Positions 9,877 through 19,525 of a stretch of DNA of 64,000 nt are shown piece after piece. The notes under the pieces are model-generated. The model did not search any database, was not told the origin of the DNA, and was given only the letters and a program-made list of their open reading frames with translations. Location: NCBI RefSeq assembly GCF_002272875.1, contig NZ_MLAN01000004.1, positions 89,387-153,386 of the forward strand, given 5' to 3'. Origin of the DNA: Helicobacter sp. 11S02629-2. GTDB lineage: Bacteria > Campylobacterota > Campylobacteria > Campylobacterales > Helicobacteraceae. The position numbers and the translations under genes are program-made. Position 1 is the stretch's first letter, and each line of letters begins with the position of its first letter.

Positions 9877-10243
9877 CTAAAAAAGATAACTTTATCTTTT
9901 AAAAGTATTAATCATTTTTATGGGTAGTTATGATTACTACATCAATATAGGCATCTTCTAGCACATGATATAAAAACTACCTAAGATATATGATTTAATA
10001 AAAAAGAAGGCTTTAAAAGCTTTGGTTGTAAATGAATGATAGGGATAAGTGATAGTAAGTAGTCAAGATATTTTAGATAAGCACTAAAAGTATGTAGTGC
10101 TTTTTACAACTTTGCAAAGTTTGTAGGCTAGATAAAGCCCTAATGCTAGTCTTAGTTCCTAACTGCTATCTAGCTAAACTAGGAACTAATACATCTTAGA
10201 ATCTATAACGATAAAGATTATGTGTATTCTTAAGGTTTGTGCC
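9877..10243. other. Non-coding gap between radA and serA
   Basis: This 367-base gap between convergent genes has no convincing reading frame on either strand. It holds the AAAAGATA/TATCTTTT hairpin at 9881-9900 and a stronger plus-strand terminator at 10080-10105. The sequence between the two (9905-10079) could be a short untranslated RNA, but no distinct promoter is convincing. Confidence 0.5.
10080..10105 (+). terminator. Rho-independent terminator
   Basis: The stem AGCACTA/TAGTGCT closes over an 8-base loop and is followed by TTTT. It lies about 200 bases after radA, so it ends either a long radA 3' region or an unseen small transcript. Confidence 0.55.
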
Positions 10244-11854
10244 CTACATACAAGCGTATCTTACGCTTATGCACTCTGGTATGCTTGCTAGCTCACTTAA
10301 AAGCTCTTTACTAACTGCATTATCAACTAGGATTAAAGCTAGGGCTTCATTTTTATCTTTGCTGGCTTCCATGCTTCGCCCTAGTCTAAAGTCAGCTATA
10401 TTTACTTTGTGCTTAGCTATAGTATTACCCACACTTCCTATAACGCCGGGCACGTCTGTGTTTCTGAAAAGTATTATGTTGCCATTTGGCTCTAAGTCCA
10501 TACCAAAACCATTGACATTACTAAAACGAAGGATCTTATCTTCATAAACTGTGCCACTTACTGAGATGCTTTCTTTTTGTGTGTTAAGCGTTAAAACCAA
10601 CTTGTTTTTAAACTGATTAGCACTTTGTTTATAAGTAGAACTTACGTTTATGCTTCTGTTTTTAGCTACAAAAAGGGCGTTCATATGGCTTACTTTTTCA
10701 GATAAGCTAGGCTTTAAAGTACCTACTGTTGCAAAAAGCAATAAGTTTTCAACATAAGGCTCTAAGTCAAGCCCACTAACTTCTAAGTTTATAGAGCTTA
10801 TAGCGCCTTCTACTACTTGGGCTGCAAAGAATCCTAACTTTTGTGCTAACTCAAGATAGGTTTTTATAAATACTGGGACATCTTCTGCTAGTGTTGGTAG
10901 ATTAAGTGCGTTTGGATAGCCAGATCCTCTTACAGCACTTAGTGCAGCACTTGCGGCTTCTAGGGCTATCTTTTCTTGAGATTCTAAAGTGTTAGCTCCT
11001 ATGTGAGGAGTTACATAAATATTATCAAGTTCTAAAAGCTTATTGCTAGTAGCTGGCTCTTTATCAAAAACATCTATACCTGCAAAGGCTATCTTTTTTG
11101 ACTTTAAGCCTTCATATAGTGCATCTTCGTTATAAAGTCCACCGCGTGCGCAGTTTATCAAGATAACGCCATCTTTCATCTTGGCTATCTCTTTGACATC
11201 TATCATATTTTTAGTTTGGGCATTTTTTGGTGTGTGTATGGTTATGATGTCACACTTTAAGATGTCTTCAAAGTTTTGAGTGTACTCCACACCCATATCA
11301 AGTGCCTTGCTAGCTTTGATATAAGGGTCATAAGCAAGTACATCCATCTCAAAAGCCTTAGCCCTTTTGCCAACTCTTGAGCCTATGTTACCAAAGCCAA
11401 TGATTCCAAGCTTTTTATCTTTTAACTCAGTGCCATACCAGTCTTCACGTTTCCATATATGGTCATGTTTTAGTTGGTGGTTTGCACTTGGCAGTCTTCT
11501 AATAGCACATAGCATATGAGTCATAGTAAGCTCTACTGCAGCTATGGTATTGGCTGTAGGGATGTTCATAACTACGATTCCATAGTTTGAGCACTCATCT
11601 ATATCTACGTTATCTACTCCAACCCCAGCTCTAACTATGGCTTTAAGTTTAGTGTTTTTAGCAGCTTCTATAAACTTAGAATCTACATTAGTAGAACTTC
11701 TAGTAATAACGCAATTAGCATCACCAATGTGCTTTAAAAGTTCATCTTTAGGCATATCAGCTAGATAGCTTACTTTTATATCTGGATTAGACTTTAATAG
11801 ATCTATACCTTTTTGGTGGATGTGATCACAAACTATGATGTGGTACTCTTGCAT
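10244..11854 (-). CDS. serA: D-3-phosphoglycerate dehydrogenase
   Basis: SerA oxidises 3-phosphoglycerate with NAD+, the first step of serine synthesis. The 536-residue long form has the catalytic and NAD domain (LGIIGFGNIGSRVGKRAK; active-site Arg in INCARGGLYNE, Glu in DVFDKEP, His in TPHIGANT). An intervening domain follows, then a C-terminal ACT domain (DVPGVIGSVGNTIAKHKVNIADF) for serine feedback. It is downstream of rpsA and the 167-residue membrane protein gene, the order found in H. pylori HP0399-HP0397. Confidence 0.97.
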   Translation of the reverse strand: MQEYHIIVCDHIHQKGIDLLKSNPDIKVSYLADMPKDELLKHIGDANCVITRSSTNVDSKFIEAAKNTKLKAIVRAGVGVDNVDIDECSNYGIVVMNIPTANTIAAVELTMTHMLCAIRRLPSANHQLKHDHIWKREDWYGTELKDKKLGIIGFGNIGSRVGKRAKAFEMDVLAYDPYIKASKALDMGVEYTQNFEDILKCDIITIHTPKNAQTKNMIDVKEIAKMKDGVILINCARGGLYNEDALYEGLKSKKIAFAGIDVFDKEPATSNKLLELDNIYVTPHIGANTLESQEKIALEAASAALSAVRGSGYPNALNLPTLAEDVPVFIKTYLELAQKLGFFAAQVVEGAISSINLEVSGLDLEPYVENLLLFATVGTLKPSLSEKVSHMNALFVAKNRSINVSSTYKQSANQFKNKLVLTLNTQKESISVSGTVYEDKILRFSNVNGFGMDLEPNGNIILFRNTDVPGVIGSVGNTIAKHKVNIADFRLGRSMEASKDKNEALALILVDNAVSKELLSELASIPECISVRYACM

Positions 11855-11872
11855 TGACTATCCTTTTATAGC

Positions 11873-12376
11873 TTATAGCTTTTGATTAATTTGATATTTT
11901 ATATTGTAATAGCGAAAATCTTTTAGCATACTCTCCCTTAGTGCAGCATCTGGTATAGATACTAGCAAGGCAAGCTTATCGCCACTTTTATAATAAGAAA
12001 ACTTTATGTGCTTTTGTCGCAAAATCTCATTTAAGTAGAAAAATTTATATTCATCTAAGTTTTCTATCAAAATCTTAGTTGGGTCAACTTGCATTTCATT
12101 TGGTTTTTTGACACTTATGTTGATATTTATAACATTGATTGGGAATTGAAAATCAGAGTTTGGCACATCAGCCTTAGCTAACCACCCTGAGTTATCACCA
12201 ACATCTAGCTTTGGCTCCGTACCTAAAGTGCTAGTCTCTATGACTTTTGCATTTTTTAGTGCTAAGCTAGAATCTACCTTGATAGCTGGTGGATTAAATC
12301 TTTCATAGAAGAGGTATAAAGTATACCCTCCTAGAATAATTATGATGACAAATAGTCCAGTAACGACTTTGTACAT
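11873..12376 (-). CDS. Conserved Helicobacter membrane-anchored protein (HP0398-like)
   Basis: A 167-residue protein with one N-terminal membrane helix (VVTGLFVIIIILGGYTLYLF) followed by a soluble part expected in the periplasm. The soluble part mixes beta-strand-like segments and ends KYQINQKL. No known catalytic motif is seen. Its place between rpsA and serA is conserved in Helicobacter, where the counterpart is annotated as hypothetical. It starts 4 bases after the rpsA stop. Function unknown. Confidence 0.7.
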   Translation of the reverse strand: MYKVVTGLFVIIIILGGYTLYLFYERFNPPAIKVDSSLALKNAKVIETSTLGTEPKLDVGDNSGWLAKADVPNSDFQFPINVININISVKKPNEMQVDPTKILIENLDEYKFFYLNEILRQKHIKFSYYKSGDKLALLVSIPDAALRESMLKDFRYYNIKYQINQKL

Positions 12377-12380
12377 ATCA

Positions 12381-14063
12381 CTACTGTAGTTTACCTTTTA
12401 GTAAGTCGCCTAGTGAGTTCATCCTTTCATTACCTGAACTATACTCACTTAGCTCTTGCCTTTCTTTTTGTTTCTGAAGACGTCTTACTGAAACACGGAT
12501 CCTGTTAGCCTCTGTGTCAACGTGAGCTAAAACTCCATTTATCTCATCGCCTACTTTGATCTCTTCTTTTTTAAGAGGGGCTAGGTCATCGTTTCTTATA
12601 AGTGCATCTACGTTTTCATCTTTTATCTTTATAAACACACCAAAGTCTTGTATGTTTATAACTGTTCCTGAGATTGGATCATCTACATTGTACTTTTTAC
12701 TGAACTTCTCAACTGGAGATTCATCTAGTGCTTTTAGACTTAGACTTACTTTTTCATTAGTCTTATCTATCTTTATAAGCTTAACTTCTAGCTCATCACC
12801 TATTTTATAGATCTCTTGAGCCTTCTTGCTTTTATCCCAGAATGCATCTTCGTTGTGCAATAGTCCATCAATACCACCTAGGTTTAAAAAGATCCCAAAT
12901 GGAGTAAATGTCGCAATCTTGCCTTTTATAATGTCTCCAACTTTATGCTTTTCAACAAACTTGGTAAATGGCTTATCTTGCTGCTTTTTAAGAGATACTC
13001 TAAGTCTTCTGTTTGCAGAATCTATCTCTATAACTTCTACATCTATCTCTTCGCCAACTTTTAGATAGTCACCCGGATACTTTATGCTTTTATCCCAAGA
13101 TATCTCAGATATATGCAAGAAGCCTTCTAGGTCATTACCCAAGTCTACAAAAGCACCATAAGTTTCTATGTTACTAACTACAACTTTTATAACATAACCT
13201 ACTTTTATCTCGTTTTGTATCTCTTGCCACGGATCCTCAAAAAGAGCTTTTATAGAAAGTGAAAGCCTTTTTTTCTCTTCATCATACTTGATAGGCTTAA
13301 CTTTTATCTTATCACCTTCTTTGTAAAGTTTAGAAGGGTTAACTGGCCCTTTATGACTTATCTCAGTATAGTGTACTAGACCTTCTATGCCATCTATATC
13401 TACAAACATACCAAAGTTAGTTATGTTTTTAACTACACCTTCGTAAGCTTCTCCACTTTGCACTAAAGATATGGATCCATCATGCTGTCTTTTGCTGCTT
13501 ACTTCAAAATAGCGTTTTCTTGAAACTATTATAGAATCATCTCTAATCTCTATTATGCACACTTTAAAAGACTTGCCTATGTGGGCGTCTTTCTTACTTC
13601 CGTCATCTTTTAAAGCAGAGGCAAACTTAGGCATGAAGTACTCAACGCCATCTTTTTCAAGTATGTAGCCGCCTTTGTTTTTGTTGATAACTGTAGCTTC
13701 TATAATCTTGTCTTTATAGTTGTCAGCTGCTTTAAGCTTGTTTATCTCATCTTGAGTTATCTTATGCTTTAACATCTTTTTATAAGAGACTACGCCACGG
13801 TTGTTGGTATAGACTTGTATGCTATCGCCTTTTTTAAATAAAAGCTCGCCGTTTTCGTCTTTAATCTCTTCTACTGGTAATCTACCTTCAGACTTACTAC
13901 CTATATCAACCATAGCATATTCATCATTAATCGCTACAATAACTCCATCTTTAATAGATCCACTGTTGTTTTTCTTCTCGCTTTGCTCAAACATACTAGC
14001 AAAGTCGTCTTCCCCTTCGCTATTTACTAAATCTCTTAGCTCATCTTTCTTCAGATTTTGCAT
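12381..14063 (-). CDS. rpsA: 30S ribosomal protein S1
   Basis: S1 binds mRNA on the 30S subunit and helps initiation on structured or weak-SD messages. The 560-residue protein contains six S1/OB repeats. They are recognisable by recurring phrases such as GMFVDIDGIEGLVHYTEIS, GAFVDLGNDLEGFLHISEIS and GIFLNLGGIDGLLHNEDAF. The first two repeats are the degenerate ribosome-binding ones. The gene heads the rpsA-HP0398-like-serA unit. An inverted repeat (TAGAC/GTCTA, about 14147-14161) lies in the upstream region and could be regulatory. Confidence 0.97.
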   Translation of the reverse strand: MQNLKKDELRDLVNSEGEDDFASMFEQSEKKNNSGSIKDGVIVAINDEYAMVDIGSKSEGRLPVEEIKDENGELLFKKGDSIQVYTNNRGVVSYKKMLKHKITQDEINKLKAADNYKDKIIEATVINKNKGGYILEKDGVEYFMPKFASALKDDGSKKDAHIGKSFKVCIIEIRDDSIIVSRKRYFEVSSKRQHDGSISLVQSGEAYEGVVKNITNFGMFVDIDGIEGLVHYTEISHKGPVNPSKLYKEGDKIKVKPIKYDEEKKRLSLSIKALFEDPWQEIQNEIKVGYVIKVVVSNIETYGAFVDLGNDLEGFLHISEISWDKSIKYPGDYLKVGEEIDVEVIEIDSANRRLRVSLKKQQDKPFTKFVEKHKVGDIIKGKIATFTPFGIFLNLGGIDGLLHNEDAFWDKSKKAQEIYKIGDELEVKLIKIDKTNEKVSLSLKALDESPVEKFSKKYNVDDPISGTVINIQDFGVFIKIKDENVDALIRNDDLAPLKKEEIKVGDEINGVLAHVDTEANRIRVSVRRLQKQKERQELSEYSSGNERMNSLGDLLKGKLQ

Positions 14064-14176
14064 TCACTACCTTTTCTCAAAACTTTTCAATTATTCTAAT
14101 ATAAATTTTATATAAAACACACACTTTTTTTATAAAATAGACATTTCGTCTATATACATTGTAAACATGTAAAGGG

Positions 14177-14182
14177 TACAAT
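14177..14182 (+). promoter_or_regulatory. Likely -10 element for plsY
   Basis: TACAAT in the context GGGTACAATC stands 49 bases before the plsY start. No -35 is evident. Confidence 0.4.
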
Positions 14183-14230
14183 CAGTTATAAAAAAGATTC
14201 CATCATCCCAAGTTTCAAGGTCTATTACTA

Positions 14231-14941
14231 ATGCACACAGCTCAAACCATACTCGATACTATAAGTAACGTAAATATACTCTTTTACATCATAGCCTACT
14301 TAGTGGGTGGGATCCCCTTTGGTATGATGATAGTAAAAATCAAAACTGGAAAGAACATCCTAACAACTGGTAGCAAGAGTATAGGTGCAACTAATGTCTA
14401 TCGAACTTTAAATGAAAGCAATGTGGCTAATGCTAAGATATGGTCACTAAGCACTTTGATACTAGATGCCATAAAAGGGCTAATAGTAGTCTTAATAGCT
14501 AAGCTAATGGGCTTAAGCTATGAAACACAGTGGGCTATAGCTATCTTAAGTGTTATAGGTCATTGCTATAGTCCGTGGATTGGCTTTCATGGAGGGAAGG
14601 GCGTATCAACTGCTATAGGAAGCGTTATCCTCCTTATGCCAATTGAAGGAATAATAGGCCTTATCATATGGGGAGTAGTAGGAAAGGTCTTTAAAATCTC
14701 TTCTCTTTCATCCTTGCTTGGCGTGCTTTGTGGTGTCATACTAACCTTTATAGTGCCTCATATCATACCGCTGCCAGATAGTATAAATATAATCGCACAA
14801 ATCCACTCTCACGTCCCAGTAGTAATAATCGCCCTAATAGTCATTTACACCCACTGGAAAAATATAGTAAGGCTTTTTACCTTCAAAGAAAAAAAGTTTA
14901 CCACTAAGTCTGAAGGTGCAAGTACTGCTAGTTCTAACTAG
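14231..14941 (+). CDS. plsY: Acyl-phosphate:glycerol-3-phosphate acyltransferase
   Basis: PlsY transfers an acyl group from acyl-phosphate to glycerol-3-phosphate, the first membrane step of phospholipid synthesis. The 236-residue protein has five or so membrane helices. The three family motifs are visible: GGIPFG near residue 23, GSKSIGATNVYR near residue 48, and the SPWIGFHGGKGVSTAIG loop near residues 115-131. Its C-terminal tail (TFKEKKFTTKSEGASTASSN) is longer and more polar than in short PlsY proteins. It is monocistronic here; the next 440 bases are non-coding. Confidence 0.95.
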   Translation: MHTAQTILDTISNVNILFYIIAYLVGGIPFGMMIVKIKTGKNILTTGSKSIGATNVYRTLNESNVANAKIWSLSTLILDAIKGLIVVLIAKLMGLSYETQWAIAILSVIGHCYSPWIGFHGGKGVSTAIGSVILLMPIEGIIGLIIWGVVGKVFKISSLSSLLGVLCGVILTFIVPHIIPLPDSINIIAQIHSHVPVVIIALIVIYTHWKNIVRLFTFKEKKFTTKSEGASTASSN

Positions 14942-15093
14942 ATAGCCTTGTAAGTCTTAGGTCTTTTTTTGGCGTCTTGCCTAGGAAGGGTTAACCTCCT
15001 CTCCTCATTTTTTCAACTAAGCTGCGGGTCAAAGCCTTTATTTTTGGAAAGAAATAAGCAAGCAGTAGAAAGTAGGATGAGAAAGCACTGGGA

Positions 15094-15120
15094 TATAGAA
15101 TCTAAAAATCAGATTCTATA
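15094..15120. repeat. AGATTC-core hairpin
   Basis: TATAGAATCT and its exact complement AGATTCTATA are separated by 7 bases. After it the plus strand reads AAACTAAAAAAAG, the minus strand direction ATCCCAGTG. It is one of at least nine such hairpins in the window. Confidence 0.7.
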
Positions 15121-15173
15121 AAACTAAAAAAAGTTTTTTAAATATATGATTATTTCGTCGCATTACACGCTTC

Positions 15174-15231
15174 TTGCAAGGGTATGTAAAATGATACTTT
15201 TTACAAAGTCCCTTCTTACACACCCTTGCAA
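15174..15231. repeat. Long imperfect inverted repeat
   Basis: A 16-base arm (15174-15189, TTGCAAGGGTATGTAA) is complementary to 15216-15231 with one mismatch. The 26-base inner region can also fold (GTAAAA with TTTTAC). There is no run of T on either exit side, so it is not a standard terminator. Confidence 0.6.
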
Positions 15232-15313
15232 AAAGTGACTTTAAACTATCAAGTAATTGCCCTTATATATAAACATATGATATTACTAAGTAGAAGTAGT
15301 GCTAAAAAAGAAG

Positions 15314-15340
15314 TTTTATAGAATCTAGGATTCTATAAAA
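15314..15340. repeat. AGATTC-core hairpin near the argD end
   Basis: TTTTATAGAATC and GATTCTATAAAA are exact complements around a TAG loop. On the minus strand it would lie 43 bases after the argD stop and end in a T-run, so it is a likely argD terminator. It could act on both strands. Confidence 0.65.
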
Positions 15341-15382
15341 TTGTGAGTGATATTTATGAAGGAAGTTAATTCTCTAATAAGC

Positions 15383-16585
15383 CTATTTAATCTTTTCTAA
15401 AGCACTTCTCATACGCTTAAAGCCCTCTTCTAGCTCAGCATCACTAATGATAACTGGAGGTAAAAGCCTAACTACATTACGACCACTTTTTAGAAGTAAA
15501 AGTCTTTCAGCCTGGGCTACTTTTATAACTTTTTTCTGAGTATCTAGGTCTTTTGCCTTAAGTCCTCTCATAAGCCCTAAGCCTTCTTTACTTAAGAAAA
15601 TATTAGGAAAGTCTTTTAAGATAGCATCCATAAACTCATCTACTTTTTTAACTGTCTTTGCAACCGCACCGCTTTTATAGTGCTCTTCAAGCAGTCCTAG
15701 TGCACTTAGACAAGCTGTAGTTGAAAGGGCATTACCTCCAAAAGTAGTACCGTGTTCACCTGGCACAAGTGCTTCTTTTATAGTAGTGACATTAGCCCCT
15801 ATGACTAGTCCTCCAGCAAGACCTTTAGCAAGACTTATAATATCTGGCTTTACATCATAGATCTGAGTTGCTAAAAACTCCCCACTTCTATAGATTCCAC
15901 TTTGGACTTCATCTACCATAAAAAGTACTTCATGTTCTTTGCAAGTTTTTTCTAGCTCTTTTACTTGTGCTTTATCTAGTGCGTTTACGCCACCTTCACC
16001 TTGGATAAGTTCTATTAAAACACAGGCTACTTCTGGGTCTCTTTTTACCTTTCTTATCATATCTTCTAAGTCTTTTGCATACTCAAAGCCTGGAACTAAC
16101 GGATAGAATCCTTTTTGAAGACTAGGCTGTGCAGTTGCAGTAATGGCACCATAAGTTCTACCATGGAAACTTTGCTCTAGTGTTAGTATCTTATACTTGC
16201 CTCTTTTATTACCCCACTTTCTAACTATCTTAAATCCACACTCATTAGCCTCAGCTCCAGAGTTATAAAAGCTAACTTTTCCTTCTTTGATACCAGCTAA
16301 CTCTAAAATCTTTTTAGCGGCTAAGCCTTGGGATTCTATATAGTAGTAGTTTGATACGTGCAAGATCTTAGCTACTTGGTCTTGCAAGTCTTTTACAAAC
16401 TTAGGGTGAGAGTGCCCAAGACTTATAACGCCTATCCCAGAACAAAAGTCTAGATAATCTACATCTTTATCATCATAAAGCCTAGCACCCACTCCTCTTT
16501 TAAAAGAAAGAGGTATCCTCTCATAGGTTTGAAGTACGTAGTCTTTGAAGGTTTGTTCTGTTTGTTCTAAAGTTTGCTCTTGCAT
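15383..16585 (-). CDS. argD: Acetylornithine aminotransferase (class III PLP enzyme)
   Basis: ArgD converts N-acetylglutamate-5-semialdehyde to N2-acetylornithine in arginine synthesis, and may also act as succinyl-diaminopimelate aminotransferase. The 400-residue protein has the class III signature FMVDEVQSGIYRSG with PLP-Lys in SLAKGLAGG. It also shows YNSGAEANECGFKIVRKW and the substrate-loop phrase HGTTFGGNALSTTACLSAL. Length is typical. It is not next to other arg genes. Substrate specificity among class III aminotransferases is inferred from similarity. Confidence 0.88.
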   Translation of the reverse strand: MQEQTLEQTEQTFKDYVLQTYERIPLSFKRGVGARLYDDKDVDYLDFCSGIGVISLGHSHPKFVKDLQDQVAKILHVSNYYYIESQGLAAKKILELAGIKEGKVSFYNSGAEANECGFKIVRKWGNKRGKYKILTLEQSFHGRTYGAITATAQPSLQKGFYPLVPGFEYAKDLEDMIRKVKRDPEVACVLIELIQGEGGVNALDKAQVKELEKTCKEHEVLFMVDEVQSGIYRSGEFLATQIYDVKPDIISLAKGLAGGLVIGANVTTIKEALVPGEHGTTFGGNALSTTACLSALGLLEEHYKSGAVAKTVKKVDEFMDAILKDFPNIFLSKEGLGLMRGLKAKDLDTQKKVIKVAQAERLLLLKSGRNVVRLLPPVIISDAELEEGFKRMRSALEKIK

Positions 16586-16720
16586 TTTTACTCCTTATGC
16601 ATGTAAATTAGGTTGTGTTGTGTTTAAAGACTAACACAAAAAAGATTAGTTTTATATAGAAGTTGTATTTTAGTAGCATATATTTATATATATGCTACTT
16701 TTTTATACTTTTCTTATATA

Positions 16721-18343
16721 TCACACTTTGAAAAACTGCATATTATCTTTAATATCTTGACTAGACTGCTTTAACTTCTCTACTTCTTTTACATTTTGTA
16801 ACATAAGCTCATTAGTGCTTTCTGCCATCTTCGCACTTTCTTCTATATTTTTTTGCAAAGTAAGGATCTCATCAACCTTTTCTTCTAAGATAGCACTAGC
16901 ACTACTTGCATCTTCTAAAGAGTTATTAGCACTCTTATAGATTTCATCTAGCATGTTATTAGTATGTAAGACCATATCTTGTGAAAGCTTGGCGTTACTT
17001 ACACTTTTTTCTATGCTTTTAACACAGTCTATTATATTAGATTCCACTTCTTTTATTATCTGCTGTATGGCTATGCTGCTTTCTGCACTTCTTTCAGCAA
17101 GCTTTCTTACCTCATCAGCCACAACTGCAAAGCCACGTCCATGCTCTCCAGCCCTTGCTGCTTCTATGGCTGCATTAAGCGCTAAAAGATTAGTCTGATC
17201 AGCCACATCTGCTATCAAGTTTGCACTTTCGTTAATGTGCTTTGAGTTTTCTTGCAAGTTTTTTACCAAAGAAGCACTTTCTTCTATATTCTCAGCCACA
17301 AGAGATATCTTACTTACTGCCTCACTTACTCTATCTTTGCCCTCTTGGCTTAAAGTCTGGGTGGTGTGAGAGTTTTCAAGTGTTCTTTTTGCACTGCTTT
17401 TTATAGTGTCCATAGAAATTGCAAGCTTTGTTACAAAGTCTTTGTTTTGGTTAGTAAGGCTAGATTGCTTAGAGATTATCTGAGTTGTGGTATCTATACT
17501 TGTAGTTATATTTTGTGCACTTATATGGACTTCATTAGCAGTATTTAGTACTGAAAGTAGGTTTTCTTTTAGTCTTTTACTTAAAAGGGCTATCTTTTCC
17601 ATGATGGAGTTTTTCTTAGTGGTTTTTAGATCTTCCCTTAAGTCTCCCTCACTTAAATTTGAAAGGCTTAAAAGTGCTTTAGTTGGATTTTCCCCTATGG
17701 TGTTAGTTAGGAATCTATCAGTTAGTATCATGACTATGATGCCAACTATTATTAGTGCTATGGCAAGGGCGATTAGTATCTTATAAGTTACTGTTACTGA
17801 GTTATCTACTACTGGAGATAAGCCTTGATTCCTCGCTTCTTGCAAGTCTATGAACTCATTTATAAACTTTAGCCAGTTGGTAAAAAGAGGTCTAGTTTTA
17901 TTAAGCTCTTTTAAAGCGGCATCATTCTGTCCAGATAGTTTTAAGCTTATAGCACTTTGGATTAACGGCTGTGCTGTGTCTTCAGTCTTATTTATACGAG
18001 AGAGGATTTCTAGCTCTTTGGCATCAAGACCATTTTTATCTACAAAGTTAGTTTGCATATTAGTTTTAGCTTCTGCATAGAAGGCTTCAAGACGCCTTAT
18101 ATCTTTTATGTGAGAATCTACTTCAGAACTATCATTATCTATAATGACATCTCTTAAAGCTATAGCTCTATCATGCACGCTACCCCTAAAGTTGATGGCG
18201 TATCTTTGCTTGACTGAGTTTATAGTGTTTATCTCAGATAAACCCTTTTCTATGAAGTTAAGCTCTCTTATAGAGACTATGATAACAATAGCTATTAGTA
18301 TGTAGATGATGCCAAAACCAACTAGTAAGAATTTATTTTTCAA
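16721..18343 (-). CDS. Methyl-accepting chemotaxis protein, transmembrane
   Basis: A 540-residue chemoreceptor. Two membrane helices (residues about 5-25 and 185-208) flank a periplasmic domain of about 160 residues that is helical and fits the four-helix-bundle (4HB) class. The cytoplasmic part has a short linker and then the signalling hairpin, with tip [20 protein letters not shown] and [13 protein letters not shown]. No obvious C-terminal CheR-tether pentapeptide is present; the protein ends DNMQFFKV. The ligand is unknown. The gene is monocistronic. Confidence 0.9.
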   Translation of the reverse strand: MKNKFLLVGFGIIYILIAIVIIVSIRELNFIEKGLSEINTINSVKQRYAINFRGSVHDRAIALRDVIIDNDSSEVDSHIKDIRRLEAFYAEAKTNMQTNFVDKNGLDAKELEILSRINKTEDTAQPLIQSAISLKLSGQNDAALKELNKTRPLFTNWLKFINEFIDLQEARNQGLSPVVDNSVTVTYKILIALAIALIIVGIIVMILTDRFLTNTIGENPTKALLSLSNLSEGDLREDLKTTKKNSIMEKIALLSKRLKENLLSVLNTANEVHISAQNITTSIDTTTQIISKQSSLTNQNKDFVTKLAISMDTIKSSAKRTLENSHTTQTLSQEGKDRVSEAVSKISLVAENIEESASLVKNLQENSKHINESANLIADVADQTNLLALNAAIEAARAGEHGRGFAVVADEVRKLAERSAESSIAIQQIIKEVESNIIDCVKSIEKSVSNAKLSQDMVLHTNNMLDEIYKSANNSLEDASSASAILEEKVDEILTLQKNIEESAKMAESTNELMLQNVKEVEKLKQSSQDIKDNMQFFKV

Positions 18344-18562
18344 AGCGTCCCTTTTGTTTTGTATGTTTCTTTAAAGGATGATTCTAACATTATACAGATA
18401 TTGTTAAGAAAAATTTATCTTTAACATTTAGATAAAAAGGCGACTTAAGATAAAGGTTAAAATAATAAACTATGAGATAAGCCTAGCTTTTATTTAAAGC
18501 ACAAGCTAGATATCTCTCTTATTAGATTAATGCAAAATATAGCCATAACTATATACGCATTT

Positions 18563-18588
18563 TAGATTCTATAATCTACTAGAATCTA
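18563..18588. repeat. AGATTC-core hairpin downstream of folD
   Basis: TAGATTCTA and TAGAATCTA flank an 8-base loop. It lies 28 bases after the folD stop (minus strand) and upstream of the chemoreceptor start, so it probably ends folD transcription. Confidence 0.55.
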
Positions 18589-18615
18589 GCAAGATTAAAC
18601 TAGCTCTTTTTACTG

Positions 18616-19473
18616 TTAGCTCTCTTTGCTACTAACTCTAGACTTAGCACTTTTTACTGTATTTAAAAGCAAAGAAGATATAGTCATAGGCCCAACCCCC
18701 CCCGGCACTGGAGTTATATAGCTACATTTTGGCGCTACGCCTTCAAAGTCTACATCGCCTTTAAGACTGCCATCTTCCATCCTAGTTATGCCTATATCTA
18801 TAACTACAGATCCTTCTTTTACCATGTCTTCTTTTATAAGTCCTACTCTACCAGTAGCCACACATAAGATATCAGCTTGACGCGTAAAAAAGGCTAGATC
18901 TTTTGTGAACTTATGGGCTATAGTAACTGTGGCACCTGCATTTAACATAAGCATGGCAAGGGGACGCCCTACTATAGTGCTTTCGCCAACTATAGTAACA
19001 TCTTTACTTTTTATATCGATGTTGTAGTATTTTAGTAGCTCCATAACGCCTAGAGGGGTCGCTGGCACAAAGCCATTAAGCTTAGAAGTAAGTTTTCCAC
19101 TATTAATTGGATGGAAGCCATCTACATCTTTTGAAGGAGTGATGGCATTTAGCACGGCATCTGCGTTTATGTGAGTTGGGAGGGGAAGTTGGATTAAGAT
19201 TCCATCTATTAGAGGGTTTAGATTAAGATTTTCTACCATGCACAAAAGATCTTTTTGGGTAGTTTTTAAAGGCATCTTATAAGTTATAGAAGTTATGCCT
19301 ACTTTTTGGCAAGCTTTAGACTTCATATTAACATAAGCTTGGCTTGCTGGGTCTTCGCCAACTAGTATAACAGCTAAGCTTGGGAAAATGTGCTCTTTAG
19401 CTAGAAGGGCTACTTCTTTAGTTATATCATCTTGAATCTTAAGAGAGAGTTTTTTACCATCTAATAAGGTCAT
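18616..19473 (-). CDS. folD: Bifunctional methylenetetrahydrofolate dehydrogenase/cyclohydrolase
   Basis: FolD interconverts 5,10-methylene-, methenyl- and 10-formyl-tetrahydrofolate. The 285-residue protein carries the active-site region ASQAYVNMKSKACQKVGI (Tyr and Lys conserved), ILIQLPLP, the NADP loop VGESTIVGRPLAMLML, and the closing motif ITPVPGGVGPMT. That last motif is written with an uninterrupted run of eight G on the coding strand (18696-18703). This is unusual in such AT-rich DNA and a potential slippage site. Length is normal for the family. Confidence 0.97.
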   Translation of the reverse strand: MTLLDGKKLSLKIQDDITKEVALLAKEHIFPSLAVILVGEDPASQAYVNMKSKACQKVGITSITYKMPLKTTQKDLLCMVENLNLNPLIDGILIQLPLPTHINADAVLNAITPSKDVDGFHPINSGKLTSKLNGFVPATPLGVMELLKYYNIDIKSKDVTIVGESTIVGRPLAMLMLNAGATVTIAHKFTKDLAFFTRQADILCVATGRVGLIKEDMVKEGSVVIDIGITRMEDGSLKGDVDFEGVAPKCSYITPVPGGVGPMTISSLLLNTVKSAKSRVSSKES

Positions 19474-19525
19474 ATTAAATCCTTTTGCAAATAGATTCCG
19501 TATAATATACTTTTTTTGGAAGGCT

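Larger units (their letters stand above)
14942..15382. other. Non-coding gap between plsY and argD rich in hairpins
   Basis: No convincing gene is seen in these 441 bases. The gap contains two AGATTC-core hairpins (15094-15120 and 15314-15340) and, between them, a long imperfect inverted repeat (15174-15231). The genes on both sides converge on the gap, so part of this is transcription termination. The long stem has no T-run, so it may instead be a structured RNA or a remnant of a repeat. Confidence 0.55.
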
